Positions 17,834 through 25,616 of a stretch of DNA of 64,000 bases are shown one piece after another (within the stretch, counting starts at the first letter, position 1; each line of letters begins with the position of its first letter). This DNA is from SHAN690 sp038131955. GTDB lineage: Bacteria; Bacteroidota; Bacteroidia; Flavobacteriales_G; Salibacteraceae. The stretch spans positions 62,001 to 126,000 of the forward strand of contig JAYPQK010000002.1 of NCBI GenBank assembly GCA_038131955.1. Reading direction: 5' to 3'. The notes under the pieces are model-generated. The model saw only the letters and a program-made list of their open reading frames with translations. It had not been told where the DNA came from and did no database searches. A program made the position numbers and the translations under genes.

Positions 17834-19225
17834 TTAGAGGTGGATCACCTCATCGTAGGCTGCTGCTGCAGCTTCCATTATCGCTTCACTCATGGTTGGG
17901 TGAGGGTGTACGGTCTTGATCAATTCGTGACCTGTGGTCTCTAACTTACGAACCGCTACGATCTCGGCGATCATCTCGGTTACGTTGTATCCGATCATGT
18001 GACCTCCAAGGAGCTCTCCATACTTCGCATCGAAGATCAGCTTGACAAAACCATCCGAGTGACCAGCGGCTTTTGCCTTTCCTGATGCGCTGAATGGGAA
18101 TTTACCCACTTTGATCTCGATTCCTGCTTCCTTGGCTGCCTTTTCGGTCATACCGACGCTTGCAACCTCAGGTGAGCAGTATGTGCAACCAGGGATGTTG
18201 TTGTAATCCAATGGCTCAGGGTTGTGACCTGCGATCTTCTCAACACAAATGATTCCTTCCGCAGAAGCCACGTGAGCCAATGCCTGACCAGGTACACAGT
18301 CTCCGATCGCATAGATACCAGGGATGTTGGTTTCGTAGTGTTCGTTCACAAGGATCTTTCCTTTGTCGGTAGCCACGCCTACATCTTCCAAACCGATGTT
18401 CTCGATGTTGGCAATAACACCTACAGCGGAGAGAACGATATCACACTCGATGCTTCCTTCTTTTCCTTTCTTATCCTTCCATGAAACCGCGCAGCCTTTA
18501 GCTGTGGTCTTCACTTCAGTGACCTCCGTTCCGGTCATGACTTCCATTCCGGTCTTCTTGAAGCTACGAGCCAATTGCTTGCTGACTTCCTCATCCTCTA
18601 CAGGAACGATGTTGTCCATGTACTCGATCAGCGTGACTTCAGTTCCGATGGTCTGGTAGAAGTATGCGAACTCAGATCCAATGGCGCCAGAACCCATTAC
18701 AACCATCTTCTTAGGTTGCTTTGGAAGGGTCATGGCCTCTCGATATCCAATGATCTTCTTACCATCTTGCTTGATGTGTGGCAGTTCGCGTGAACGAGCT
18801 CCAGTAGCCACGATGATGTGCTTCGCGGTAACGTCCTTACTCTTTCCTTTATCGTCAGTGACCGTCAAGGTTTTGGCGCTCTTCAGCTTACCGGTACCCA
18901 TGATCACTTCGATCTTGTTCTTCTTCATCAAGAACTCGATACCCTTACTCATTCCGTTGGCAACTTCACGACTGCGGCTTACCACTCCGTCGAAGTCAAC
19001 TCCACCGTCCTTAACAGTGATTCCAAAATCACCCGCGTGATTCAGGTAATCAAACACTTGGGCACTCTTGAGGAGCGCTTTGGTTGGGATACATCCCCAG
19101 TTGAGGCAGATACCACCTAGGGACTCACGTTCAACGATAGCCGTTTTCAAGCCGAGTTGAGAGGCTCGGATGGCAGCAACATATCCGCCAGGACCGCTAC
19201 CCAATACGATAAGATCAAAATCCAT
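17834..19225 (-). CDS. lpdA: Dihydrolipoyl dehydrogenase
   Basis: FAD enzyme that reoxidises dihydrolipoamide of 2-oxoacid dehydrogenase complexes or the glycine cleavage system, producing NADH. The 463 residues show the FAD loop GSGPGGY (9-15), the redox disulfide GGICLNWGC (Cys40, Cys45), the NAD loop GSGAIGSEFA, the second FAD motif YAIGD, and the C-terminal catalytic dyad region HPHPTMSE. No E1 or E2 gene is adjacent, so which complex it serves is unclear. It ends in a strong terminator. Confidence 0.96.
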   Translation of the reverse strand: MDFDLIVLGSGPGGYVAAIRASQLGLKTAIVERESLGGICLNWGCIPTKALLKSAQVFDYLNHAGDFGITVKDGGVDFDGVVSRSREVANGMSKGIEFLMKKNKIEVIMGTGKLKSAKTLTVTDDKGKSKDVTAKHIIVATGARSRELPHIKQDGKKIIGYREAMTLPKQPKKMVVMGSGAIGSEFAYFYQTIGTEVTLIEYMDNIVPVEDEEVSKQLARSFKKTGMEVMTGTEVTEVKTTAKGCAVSWKDKKGKEGSIECDIVLSAVGVIANIENIGLEDVGVATDKGKILVNEHYETNIPGIYAIGDCVPGQALAHVASAEGIICVEKIAGHNPEPLDYNNIPGCTYCSPEVASVGMTEKAAKEAGIEIKVGKFPFSASGKAKAAGHSDGFVKLIFDAKYGELLGGHMIGYNVTEMIAEIVAVRKLETTGHELIKTVHPHPTMSEAIMEAAAAAYDEVIHL

Positions 19226-19420
19226 ATTGTGTTTTTTCTTGAGGTTCTTGATTAAGTGGTCGCGAATTTAATGCAATGGAAACGTTTGGAGCGAATAGAA
19301 ACCAAACTTGAGGTATTATTCTCAAGATTGAATTTATCCTTGAAATCGACCTTTTATCATAACTTCTCAGTCAGAGGTCTTTGCGATTGATTATTATTGA
19401 CTATCAAAACATCTACACCT

Positions 19421-20062
19421 ATGCTAACTTTTGAGATCAAACATCAAGAGCAATACTCGCGAGGCGAGCTTTTGCTGCGTTCCTTCTTTGGATTTATCTA
19501 CATCGCTCTTCCTCATGCGTTCTTGCTCATGTTCGTGGGCATTGCATCACAAGTGCTGGCCTTCTTGGCATTCTGGGTTATCCTCTTCACAGGTCGATAC
19601 CCCCAGAGCTGGTTCGAATTCCAGGTTAAAGTCCAGAGATGGAGCCTAAGAGTGAATTCCCGCTTATACAATCTGGCGGACGGATATCCCGCCTTCGGTC
19701 TAAACGCCACCGATGACAACGTCACCTTCGATGTGGCCTTTCCTGAGAATATTTCTCGAGGTTCAGTCCTGTTGCGAGGCCTCTTTGGGTGGATCTACGT
19801 TCTGATTCCTCACGGGATCATACTCTGGTTCCTCACCATCGCCTTCATGTTTGTGAACTTCTTCGGTTGGTGGGCAGTTCTGTTCACAGGAAAGTATCCC
19901 AAAGGAATGTTTGATTTTCAAGTAGAATACCTGCGTTGGAACGCTAGAGTAGGGTTATACCTCTCTTATATCACTCAGGATTATCCTCCTTTCTCAGGTA
20001 AGAGAGACGAGGTGCCTGCAGCTGCGCCAACTGCTTCTGCTGGCGAGAATACTGACGCCTAA
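19421..20062 (+). CDS. DUF4389 membrane protein with a duplicated domain
   Basis: About 213 residues from the ATG at 19421; a TTG 24 bp upstream is possible. Two copies of the same unit are visible. Each has a leading basic or acidic strand, RGELLLRSFFGFIYI or RGSVLLRGLFGWIYV, then ALPHAFLL or LIPHGIIL, a helix, and an FTGRYP or FTGKYP turn followed by FEFQVKVQRW or FDFQVEYLRW. The C-terminus is Ala-rich and likely cytosolic. DUF4389 proteins are often actinobacterial single-domain membrane proteins. The role is unknown; two downstream membrane genes may form an operon. Confidence 0.8.
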   Translation: MLTFEIKHQEQYSRGELLLRSFFGFIYIALPHAFLLMFVGIASQVLAFLAFWVILFTGRYPQSWFEFQVKVQRWSLRVNSRLYNLADGYPAFGLNATDDNVTFDVAFPENISRGSVLLRGLFGWIYVLIPHGIILWFLTIAFMFVNFFGWWAVLFTGKYPKGMFDFQVEYLRWNARVGLYLSYITQDYPPFSGKRDEVPAAAPTASAGENTDA

Positions 20063-20099
20063 CCAAAACTGAGGGGAAAGAAGGATCGAATCATCGATA

Positions 20100-20645
20100 G
20101 TGAGTATGGAAGAACAGAAGAATCCCCTAATAGAGAATGTAAACTCACCGTACCTCCCACTTCCACAGCCGGACGAGATCCCGGAACGGGAGAGGGAGGA
20201 TGCGATGGGTGCCTACCTAATGATGTTCGCGGCGCTGGCTAGTTCATTGCCGTTGCCTATCATCAATTTGATCGCGGCCGTCATCTATTATTATGTGAAT
20301 CGCCGAAAAAGCCGATTCATCCATTTCCACAGCCTACAGAGTTTGCTGTCCCAACTGCCGACCACCTTTATGAACTGGGGGTTGCTGTATTGGTTTATCA
20401 TGATCTGGACCAAGGAGGCATGGACGTATAACGACTATTTCAAAGGGTATGTGATCGCCGTAATACTTGCCAATGTGCTTTACATCATCTTCAGTCTTCT
20501 GGCTGCCGTAAGAGCGCGAAAGGGTCGTATGTACTACTTCCTTTTCTTTGGAAAATTGAGTTATGATATGGTATTCTCTAAAAGTAATACCCTCGTGTAC
20601 AAGGGCGAAAGAGAGGCTCCTGCAGAGAACAAGCCACCTTTTTGA
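20100..20645 (+). CDS. DUF4870-like membrane protein
   Basis: A 181-residue protein beginning with GTG at 20100 or ATG at 20106. An acidic, proline-rich N-terminus of about 35 residues precedes three or four hydrophobic helices. The segment FIHFHSLQSLLSQL before the second helix and the polar C-terminal tail resemble DUF4870-type membrane proteins. It lies 37 bp after the DUF4389 gene and 6 bp before a membrane-anchored M48 protease, so a shared operon is likely. Function is unknown. Confidence 0.65.
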   Translation: MSMEEQKNPLIENVNSPYLPLPQPDEIPEREREDAMGAYLMMFAALASSLPLPIINLIAAVIYYYVNRRKSRFIHFHSLQSLLSQLPTTFMNWGLLYWFIMIWTKEAWTYNDYFKGYVIAVILANVLYIIFSLLAAVRARKGRMYYFLFFGKLSYDMVFSKSNTLVYKGEREAPAENKPPF

Positions 20646-20651
20646 TTTGGT

Positions 20652-21470
20652 ATGAATCGAGTTTCCATTTGGATTGACCTAGTCAAATTATTAGGCGGCT
20701 TCGCTGCGATTTGGGTGGGCTATGTTTTGCTTTGGCCAATGGTGCCGGATGAATTTAAGCCGGATTGGACCTTGGATGAAGATCTAGTGACCATTTCCAT
20801 TGAAGATGAGGAGGGGCTTGGTGATTTCATTCTGGAAGCCTTCGAGATCGAGCAGTCTGAAGATCTGCCGGCTGCGGTGGACTCGGGACTATGGGTGATC
20901 GAGAATCGATTGCTTTCTCAATTGGATGCTACGGACTATGAGTACAATTTTTATATCGTCGATAATCCTGCCGTCAATGCCATGACATTTCCCGGGGGGA
21001 ATATTGTGGTGTTTACGGGGCTCCTTGAATTGAGCGACACTCCTGAGCAAGTTGCTGCCGTACTGGCGCACGAGATAGGTCATGCAGAACATCGCCACGT
21101 GGTTGATAAGCTCATCACTGAACTTGGTATCACCTTCGTCATGGCCGTGATCACGGGAGGGGATGCTAACTTGATCCATGAACTGACCCAGACGGTCATT
21201 TCCAGTGTGTTTAGTCGTAACCAGGAACAAGAGGCAGACCAATTCAGCATGGAGCTGCTTGAGCGCTCGCAGATCGATCCTCGAGCCTTAGCCGCGTTCT
21301 TTCGAAAGATGAATCGAGAGAACTTGGACTATGCAGATGAATTGGAATGGGTAATGAGTCACCCTCACAACAATTCGCGCATCAAGGCGAGTTTAGAATA
21401 TGAAGTAGGAGAGGGGTTTGAATCTAAGCCCATCGATCTCGACTGGGATGCAGTAAAAGCGGCATTGTAG
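20652..21470 (+). CDS. M48-family membrane-anchored metalloprotease
   Basis: A 272-residue zinc protease. The N-terminal transmembrane helix spans about residues 9-28. The catalytic motif HEIGH (140-144) and the distal Glu in EQEADQFS (Glu193) are intact. The FPGGNIVVFTGLL segment before the active site is typical of the Oma1/BepA/YfgC-like M48 group. There is no lipobox. The catalytic domain probably lies outside the cytosol and removes misfolded envelope proteins (inference from the family). Its stop is 1 bp before the following methyltransferase start. Confidence 0.9.
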   Translation: MNRVSIWIDLVKLLGGFAAIWVGYVLLWPMVPDEFKPDWTLDEDLVTISIEDEEGLGDFILEAFEIEQSEDLPAAVDSGLWVIENRLLSQLDATDYEYNFYIVDNPAVNAMTFPGGNIVVFTGLLELSDTPEQVAAVLAHEIGHAEHRHVVDKLITELGITFVMAVITGGDANLIHELTQTVISSVFSRNQEQEADQFSMELLERSQIDPRALAAFFRKMNRENLDYADELEWVMSHPHNNSRIKASLEYEVGEGFESKPIDLDWDAVKAAL

Positions 21471-21471
21471 C

Positions 21472-22251
21472 ATGATTTACATCGAGAGTTTTTCTAATCC
21501 ACGCTACAAGTGGTTGAAGGGTCTGGCTAAATCCAGAAACCGACGAAAGGAAAAGGTTTTCCTAATGGAAGGTCGAGTGGAGCTAGAGTTGGCACTACGA
21601 GTTGGACAAGTCCCTACTCAGATCTATTTCACTTCCACCTATGTATCGGAAGAGGAGATCCAAAATCTTTTGTCTGGCAGAACGGTCGATTTAGTGGAGT
21701 TGAGCAAGGCGCTGTTCGACAGCCTTGCCTATCAACAAGTGCCGGGGAACTTTATCGCCGTCTTTCCTTCATTCGAGACTCAACCTCGATCTACCGATGG
21801 ATTGGTGGTGGTGCTCGAAGAAATCGAAAAGCCAGGAAATTTGGGCGCGGTATTGCGGACATGCGATGCGTTGGGAATACAGCAAGTGATCACCACCAAC
21901 GCACAGGTCGATCTCTTCAATCCCAACGTGATCCGAAATAGCCGAGGTGCCATCTTTACCGTAGGATGTAGCTCAATGACCAATGAAGAGGCACTGAGCT
22001 TCTTGAAAGGAGAAGGCCGTACGCTCCTTGCGGCGGCTCTTTCAGATGGTGCGGTGAATTACCGAGAGGTAGCTCAGAACTCTAAGTATGCTTTAGTCAT
22101 GGGGGCAGAGAGTGCAGGATTAACTGACTTCTGGCTGGACCAATGCGACAAACACATCATCATTCCGATGAAAGGCGTAGTAGATTCTCTAAACGTATCA
22201 GTAAGTTTTGCGATTCTCGCTTCTTACTTCGTGGAATCAGCGAAGGATTAA
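21472..22251 (+). CDS. TrmH/SpoU-family RNA methyltransferase
   Basis: A 259-residue SPOUT methyltransferase that would methylate a ribose 2'-OH in rRNA or tRNA. The N-terminal substrate-binding domain (about 1-95) precedes the trefoil-knot domain. The three SpoU motifs are present: EKPGNLGAVLRTCDA, LVMGAESAGL, and IPMKGVVDSLNVSVSFAI. The N-terminal YKWLKGLAKSRNRRK motif is typical of the RlmB/TrmH-like subgroup of Bacteroidota. The target nucleotide cannot be assigned. It overlaps the next gene (minus strand) by 4 bp. Confidence 0.9.
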   Translation: MIYIESFSNPRYKWLKGLAKSRNRRKEKVFLMEGRVELELALRVGQVPTQIYFTSTYVSEEEIQNLLSGRTVDLVELSKALFDSLAYQQVPGNFIAVFPSFETQPRSTDGLVVVLEEIEKPGNLGAVLRTCDALGIQQVITTNAQVDLFNPNVIRNSRGAIFTVGCSSMTNEEALSFLKGEGRTLLAAALSDGAVNYREVAQNSKYALVMGAESAGLTDFWLDQCDKHIIIPMKGVVDSLNVSVSFAILASYFVESAKD

Positions 22252-22562
22252 CGCTCGCTGAGATAAACCTTCGTAGCTTTCTTAAGCTCTTTGTCTACCT
22301 TGACCAATCGACCCGAGTAAGAAGGGTCTACTACAAATAGGAAAACACGATCCAACTCTTCGTCATCATCCACATCCTGAATGGCAAAAACTTCTTGACC
22401 TGGGTGAAAACTGAGGTCGCTCACCTTATCCTGAATGATGGTCACGGATCTGAACCCTGGGGTCTCAACCACAATGGGATCATTCGATGTGTTCGTCATT
22501 TGGAACTGTACCCGCTCCGTCTGACTGAACAGCAATATTAACGGAGTAAGAAGGTGAAGCAT
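22248..22562 (-). CDS. Small exported protein of unknown function
   Basis: A 104-residue protein with a hydrophobic N-terminus (about residues 2-14) likely to be a short signal peptide or anchor. A soluble domain rich in acidic and beta-prone residues follows, containing the DDDEELDRVFLF stretch. I recognise no family. Its 3' end overlaps the trmH-like gene by 4 bp and it is on the opposite strand. Confidence 0.55.
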   Translation of the reverse strand: MLHLLTPLILLFSQTERVQFQMTNTSNDPIVVETPGFRSVTIIQDKVSDLSFHPGQEVFAIQDVDDDEELDRVFLFVVDPSYSGRLVKVDKELKKATKVYLSER

Positions 22563-22667
22563 CGTGGTGTGTTTTTCCTAACCTGCTGCGAGTATACGCA
22601 GTTTTAGGCTTTTGGCATCGGGTTGAACATCACAGTTATGAACACGCGTTTGCTCAAAGTGTTCGTT

Positions 22668-23042
22668 CTATGAATTGAATGAGCCCAGTGACTTCTTCAG
22701 ATCAATTGACTCATGCGACGAATGGTGAATTGCCTTTCCGTTCTCTATGATGATCAGTTGTGGGCTTTGATGATGAACTTTCCATCGCTCAGCGATCGCG
22801 TTAGAGATATCTCGATGAGCCAACAGGTCCAAATAGAAGAGTTCGATCGGTGTTTCACTGGCCCCAAACTCGCCCGCTAACCTCTCAAACGCAAACGCAC
22901 TTCTTGAGCATCGCATACTGTGCTTAAAAATGGCAACAGGAGCGGTGCTGGAACGTTGATCTATCTCCTCCAATTGATCCATAGACACAAGATCAATCCA
23001 AGACTCAGGGGTGGATGCTCCTCCAAACAATGATGACCACAT
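22668..23042 (-). CDS. ytxJ: YtxJ-type bacillithiol-system redox protein
   Basis: A 124-residue monothiol thioredoxin-fold protein. The FKHSMRCSRSAF motif carries the single candidate active-site Cys45, and the segment SPQLIIIENGKA corresponds to the cis-Pro strand. YtxJ proteins act as bacilliredoxin-like enzymes in bacillithiol-using bacteria, which include many Bacteroidota. That implies this organism makes bacillithiol (inference). A -7 box TACTTTTG lies about 20 bp upstream. Confidence 0.88.
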   Translation of the reverse strand: MWSSLFGGASTPESWIDLVSMDQLEEIDQRSSTAPVAIFKHSMRCSRSAFAFERLAGEFGASETPIELFYLDLLAHRDISNAIAERWKVHHQSPQLIIIENGKAIHHSSHESIDLKKSLGSFNS

Positions 23043-23057
23043 AGTTCAATTTTCCTG

Positions 23058-23065
23058 CAAAAGTA
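23058..23065 (-). promoter_or_regulatory. -7 box of ytxJ
   Basis: TACTTTTG on the minus strand, matching TAnnTTTG, 16 bp before the ytxJ ATG. A T-rich tract lies upstream where a -33 element would be. Confidence 0.45.
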
Positions 23066-23075
23066 GGTGCAAAAA

Positions 23076-23102
23076 AAAGTGGGCCCCAACGGAGCCCACT
23101 TT
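23076..23102 (-). terminator. Intrinsic terminator of the EGF-like lipoprotein gene
   Basis: On the minus strand a stem AAAGTGGGC...GCCCACTTT with extra pairs around the loop is followed by eight T. It lies 20 bp after the lipoprotein stop and just upstream of the ytxJ promoter. Confidence 0.85.
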
Positions 23103-23121
23103 CACGCCTAAAAGACGAAGA

Positions 23122-23664
23122 TCAATAGTGATACTTCAAGTGAAGCCGCACTTCAGCTTCGCCTTCTTTAATGTCAATGGTTTCAGGAAAACCCTTGTCC
23201 TTGTTGAATGGTGTGAAATAAAGGTCCTTGATGATGTCATGCTTCTGATCCACATCGATATCGAGTAACCTTAGCTTGTGAGTGGCTAGAACATCGACCA
23301 ACTGCACAGAGAGGTCAGTGAAAACTACTTTTCCGCCTTCTTTGATGTCGGTTTTTACATCTTCAGCTTCGTAGATCACTTGATTTGCATTGGCGATCAT
23401 GCAGGCTACGTCGGGATATCCTTCGTATGCATCCCAGGACTCGCCATTATGGAACTCAGGAATGGAGAGGACTTCGACTGCCTTGAGCTCGACTGAGATG
23501 GGTGTAGCCATTTCGCTACACTGGTCACCCGTATATCCTTCTTTACACTCGCAGCCGTCATTCAGACAGAATCCGTGAGCATAGTGAGTGCCGGGGGGTG
23601 AGGATTTTTGACAGGAGGCCAAGAAGAGTGCTATGGCCACCATAGGTAAAACAATACTTTTCAT
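23122..23664 (-). CDS. Lipoprotein with EGF-like motif
   Basis: About 180 residues from the ATG at 23664. A lipoprotein signal peptide ends in LASC. It is followed by an EGF-like knot GFCLNDGCECKEGYTGDQC, with Cys-x4-Cys-x-Cys-x8-Cys spacing reminiscent of EGF_2. The rest (about 55-180) is a beta-rich domain rich in Asp, Lys and Glu with a LRLLDIDVDQ segment. It probably sits in the outer membrane. No specific family is recognised. An 18-bp palindrome overlaps the start region. Confidence 0.7.
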   Translation of the reverse strand: MKSIVLPMVAIALFLASCQKSSPPGTHYAHGFCLNDGCECKEGYTGDQCSEMATPISVELKAVEVLSIPEFHNGESWDAYEGYPDVACMIANANQVIYEAEDVKTDIKEGGKVVFTDLSVQLVDVLATHKLRLLDIDVDQKHDIIKDLYFTPFNKDKGFPETIDIKEGEAEVRLHLKYHY

Positions 23665-23682
23665 AACCAAACGGTTTTGGTT
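23665..23682. promoter_or_regulatory. 18-bp palindrome next to the lipoprotein start
   Basis: AACCAAAcggtTTTGGTT is a near-perfect inverted repeat (7-bp arms, 4-bp centre) touching the lipoprotein ATG. It could be an operator or an mRNA hairpin limiting translation. Confidence 0.35.
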
Positions 23683-23889
23683 GTACTTGGGACGAACCTA
23701 GACCATCTTTTGTTACAGGTCAATTCTATTGGTCACAGGGTCAACGTGTTAGCCCTGGTTTGTCTTAAAAAATTCTAAAGTCAAACCGATGGTGCAGATA
23801 TGAACGGTTGAGCCGTGATAAAGGGTTAGCCTTGCCGCCTGATGCTCTGAGAAAGAGTCGTACTTTGGAAACATCCAAGCACGAGTTAC

Positions 23890-24957
23890 ATGACAAGATT
23901 TGCATCTCAGGATCGATCTCACATCGGTCTTTCACCTTTCGAATTGAAATTCAAAGGGAAGAAGCGAACCGATCAGGTTCACCTCCGTCTTTTCGATTTC
24001 GACCAGGATCAGTACGAAGAGTTAGTCCTCAATAAGCTGGAAGAAGCATTGCCTTTTCAGGAAAAGGATACGGTATCATGGCTAAATATCGATGGGCTTC
24101 ATGACGAGAGTATTATGGCTCAAGTAGGTGAACTGTTTGAGCTGGATAGGATGGTCCTTTCCGATGTCTTGAACACGACGATCCGACCGAAAGTGGTGGA
24201 ATATGAGAATTGCCTCTTCATCTCGCTCAAGATGCTTCGACTCGAAGAAGAAAAGAATAGGGTGCACGTGGAGACCCTCAGCCTGGTGATCTCAGACCGT
24301 ATCCTGATCTCCTTTCAAGAGAGTCGAGGAGATGTGTTCGAGCCGGTGCGCGAACGGATTAGGAACAATAAGAAGAAGATTCGAACTTCTAGTTCTGACT
24401 ACCTCGCCTTTGCTTTGCTGGATATCGTGATCGATAACTACATCTACATTCTTAGTGTGCTCGGTGATCGAATCGAGTCGATGGAAGAGAATATTTTGGA
24501 TGACCCGGAAGAGAACACCCTCGAAACCATCAATACATTCAAAAGGGAGATCAATTACTTGAGGAAGAACATCATTCCGGCTAAAGAGATGATCAATGCG
24601 CTCGTGAAGATCGACTCAGACTTCTTGGATAATGAGGTGGTGGGTGTGCACCTGCGAGAATTACAAGACAACATAACGCAGGCAGTGGAAACATCGGATA
24701 GCTACCGAGAGATCCTGAGCGACCAACTGAATATCTATCAAACGACGATCTCGAGCCGATTGAACGATGTGATGAAGTTTCTCACCATCTTCTCCGTCAT
24801 CTTCATCCCACTGACTTTCATAGCGGGAATCTACGGGACAAACTTTGATCATGTGCCCGAGCTACACTATCAATACAGCTACTTCATTATGTGGGGTGTG
24901 ATGATCGTGGTGGCGCTGTTCATGCTCTTCTATTTCCGAAGAAGGGGGTGGTTATAA
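23890..24957 (+). CDS. corA: CorA-type Mg2+/Co2+ channel with GTN in place of GMN
   Basis: A 355-residue channel-forming metal-ion transporter. A soluble alpha/beta domain and long coiled helices (about residues 20-285) precede two C-terminal transmembrane helices (about 290-312 and 327-348). The loop between them reads YGTNFDHVPEL: the family-defining GMN is GTN (Thr317). In well-studied CorA proteins the Met is important for transport, so selectivity or activity may differ. The rest looks normal. The start at the ATG 23890 fits family length. No regulator is visible upstream. Confidence 0.88.
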   Translation: MTRFASQDRSHIGLSPFELKFKGKKRTDQVHLRLFDFDQDQYEELVLNKLEEALPFQEKDTVSWLNIDGLHDESIMAQVGELFELDRMVLSDVLNTTIRPKVVEYENCLFISLKMLRLEEEKNRVHVETLSLVISDRILISFQESRGDVFEPVRERIRNNKKKIRTSSSDYLAFALLDIVIDNYIYILSVLGDRIESMEENILDDPEENTLETINTFKREINYLRKNIIPAKEMINALVKIDSDFLDNEVVGVHLRELQDNITQAVETSDSYREILSDQLNIYQTTISSRLNDVMKFLTIFSVIFIPLTFIAGIYGTNFDHVPELHYQYSYFIMWGVMIVVALFMLFYFRRRGWL

Positions 24958-24965
24958 CGTATGAT

Positions 24966-25463
24966 CTAGTCTAAACGCTCAATCCTGAACTCCATCTTTC
25001 TTCCACCTTGCTCGAACTCGAAGAACTCGCCGGAAATCTTTCTCATCATCGCTTGAACGATAGGTGCAGTAAACGCCACTTTTAGTTCTCTGATGTTGGC
25101 CTCATCAACCCCGACGATCTTGAACTTTCTTGTTGGCCCCTTCGGAGAGGTTGGCGTGAAGCTCACCGTCACCCCAAAGCGCACTTCGGTGGGTTCGTCT
25201 ATCGCAGGTACGAGCTGAGCGGTGTCGATCCTTTCTTCCACCTGCGTTATCTTGACATCGATCACTGTATTCTCTCGTCGTCGGTCTCTTTCGCTCAAGC
25301 CCTTGGTTTGCTTCCGGGCTTCGATCAGTTCTTCGCGCTCTTTTTGTAGCGCTTTGTATCCTTCTTCCGTGACATAGTTCTCGACACCAGCAGGAAGCGA
25401 GGCCCTTGGTGGAACAAATGGTGGCTCTTCTTGATCCTCTTCTTTGACAAATCCTCTGCTCAT
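24966..25463 (-). CDS. Gre-like transcription elongation factor
   Basis: A 165-residue protein of the GreA/GreB family. A Bacteroidota-specific acidic N-terminal extension (MSRGFVKEEDQEEPP) leads to the coiled-coil domain (about 30-90), with RRRENTVIDVKITQVEERI as the hairpin, and then the FKBP-like C-terminal domain (about 95-165) with SGEFFEFEQGG. Gre factors stimulate RNA polymerase to cleave backtracked transcripts through acidic residues at the coil tip. Those positions are hard to place here, so it may be an inhibitory Gre-like factor. The neighbour on the other side is corA, convergent. Confidence 0.82.
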   Translation of the reverse strand: MSRGFVKEEDQEEPPFVPPRASLPAGVENYVTEEGYKALQKEREELIEARKQTKGLSERDRRRENTVIDVKITQVEERIDTAQLVPAIDEPTEVRFGVTVSFTPTSPKGPTRKFKIVGVDEANIRELKVAFTAPIVQAMMRKISGEFFEFEQGGRKMEFRIERLD

Positions 25464-25589
25464 ACCTTAAAGGTAGGGGTATTCTTTGTGACGCGGTCCA
25501 ATCATGGTGCGCGAAAGAGCGGTCATGATTTGGTCAACAATCCAATATGGAAAGCTTTGGGGCTAATGACTTTCACAGGATTGTAATTA

Positions 25590-25613
25590 TGGTAATTTTA
25601 ACCAAAATTATCA
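25590..25613. promoter_or_regulatory. 24-bp inverted repeat directly upstream of the KAS III gene
   Basis: Arms of ten bases, TGGTAATTTT and AAAATTATCA, flank a central AACC, with one mismatch-type (G-T) pair. The repeat ends 3 bp before the ATG at 25617. That geometry suits a dimeric repressor such as a TetR- or FadR-type fatty-acid regulator (inference). Confidence 0.45.
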
Positions 25614-25616
25614 ACC

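Noticed and set aside
22590..22612. CTGCG...CGCAG hairpin with T run between the small exported protein and ytxJ
   Set aside because: The stem is only five pairs, and it faces no plus-strand gene that ends there.
23867..23874. -7 box for corA in TACTTTGG
   Set aside because: It has one base too few between TA and TTTG for the consensus.
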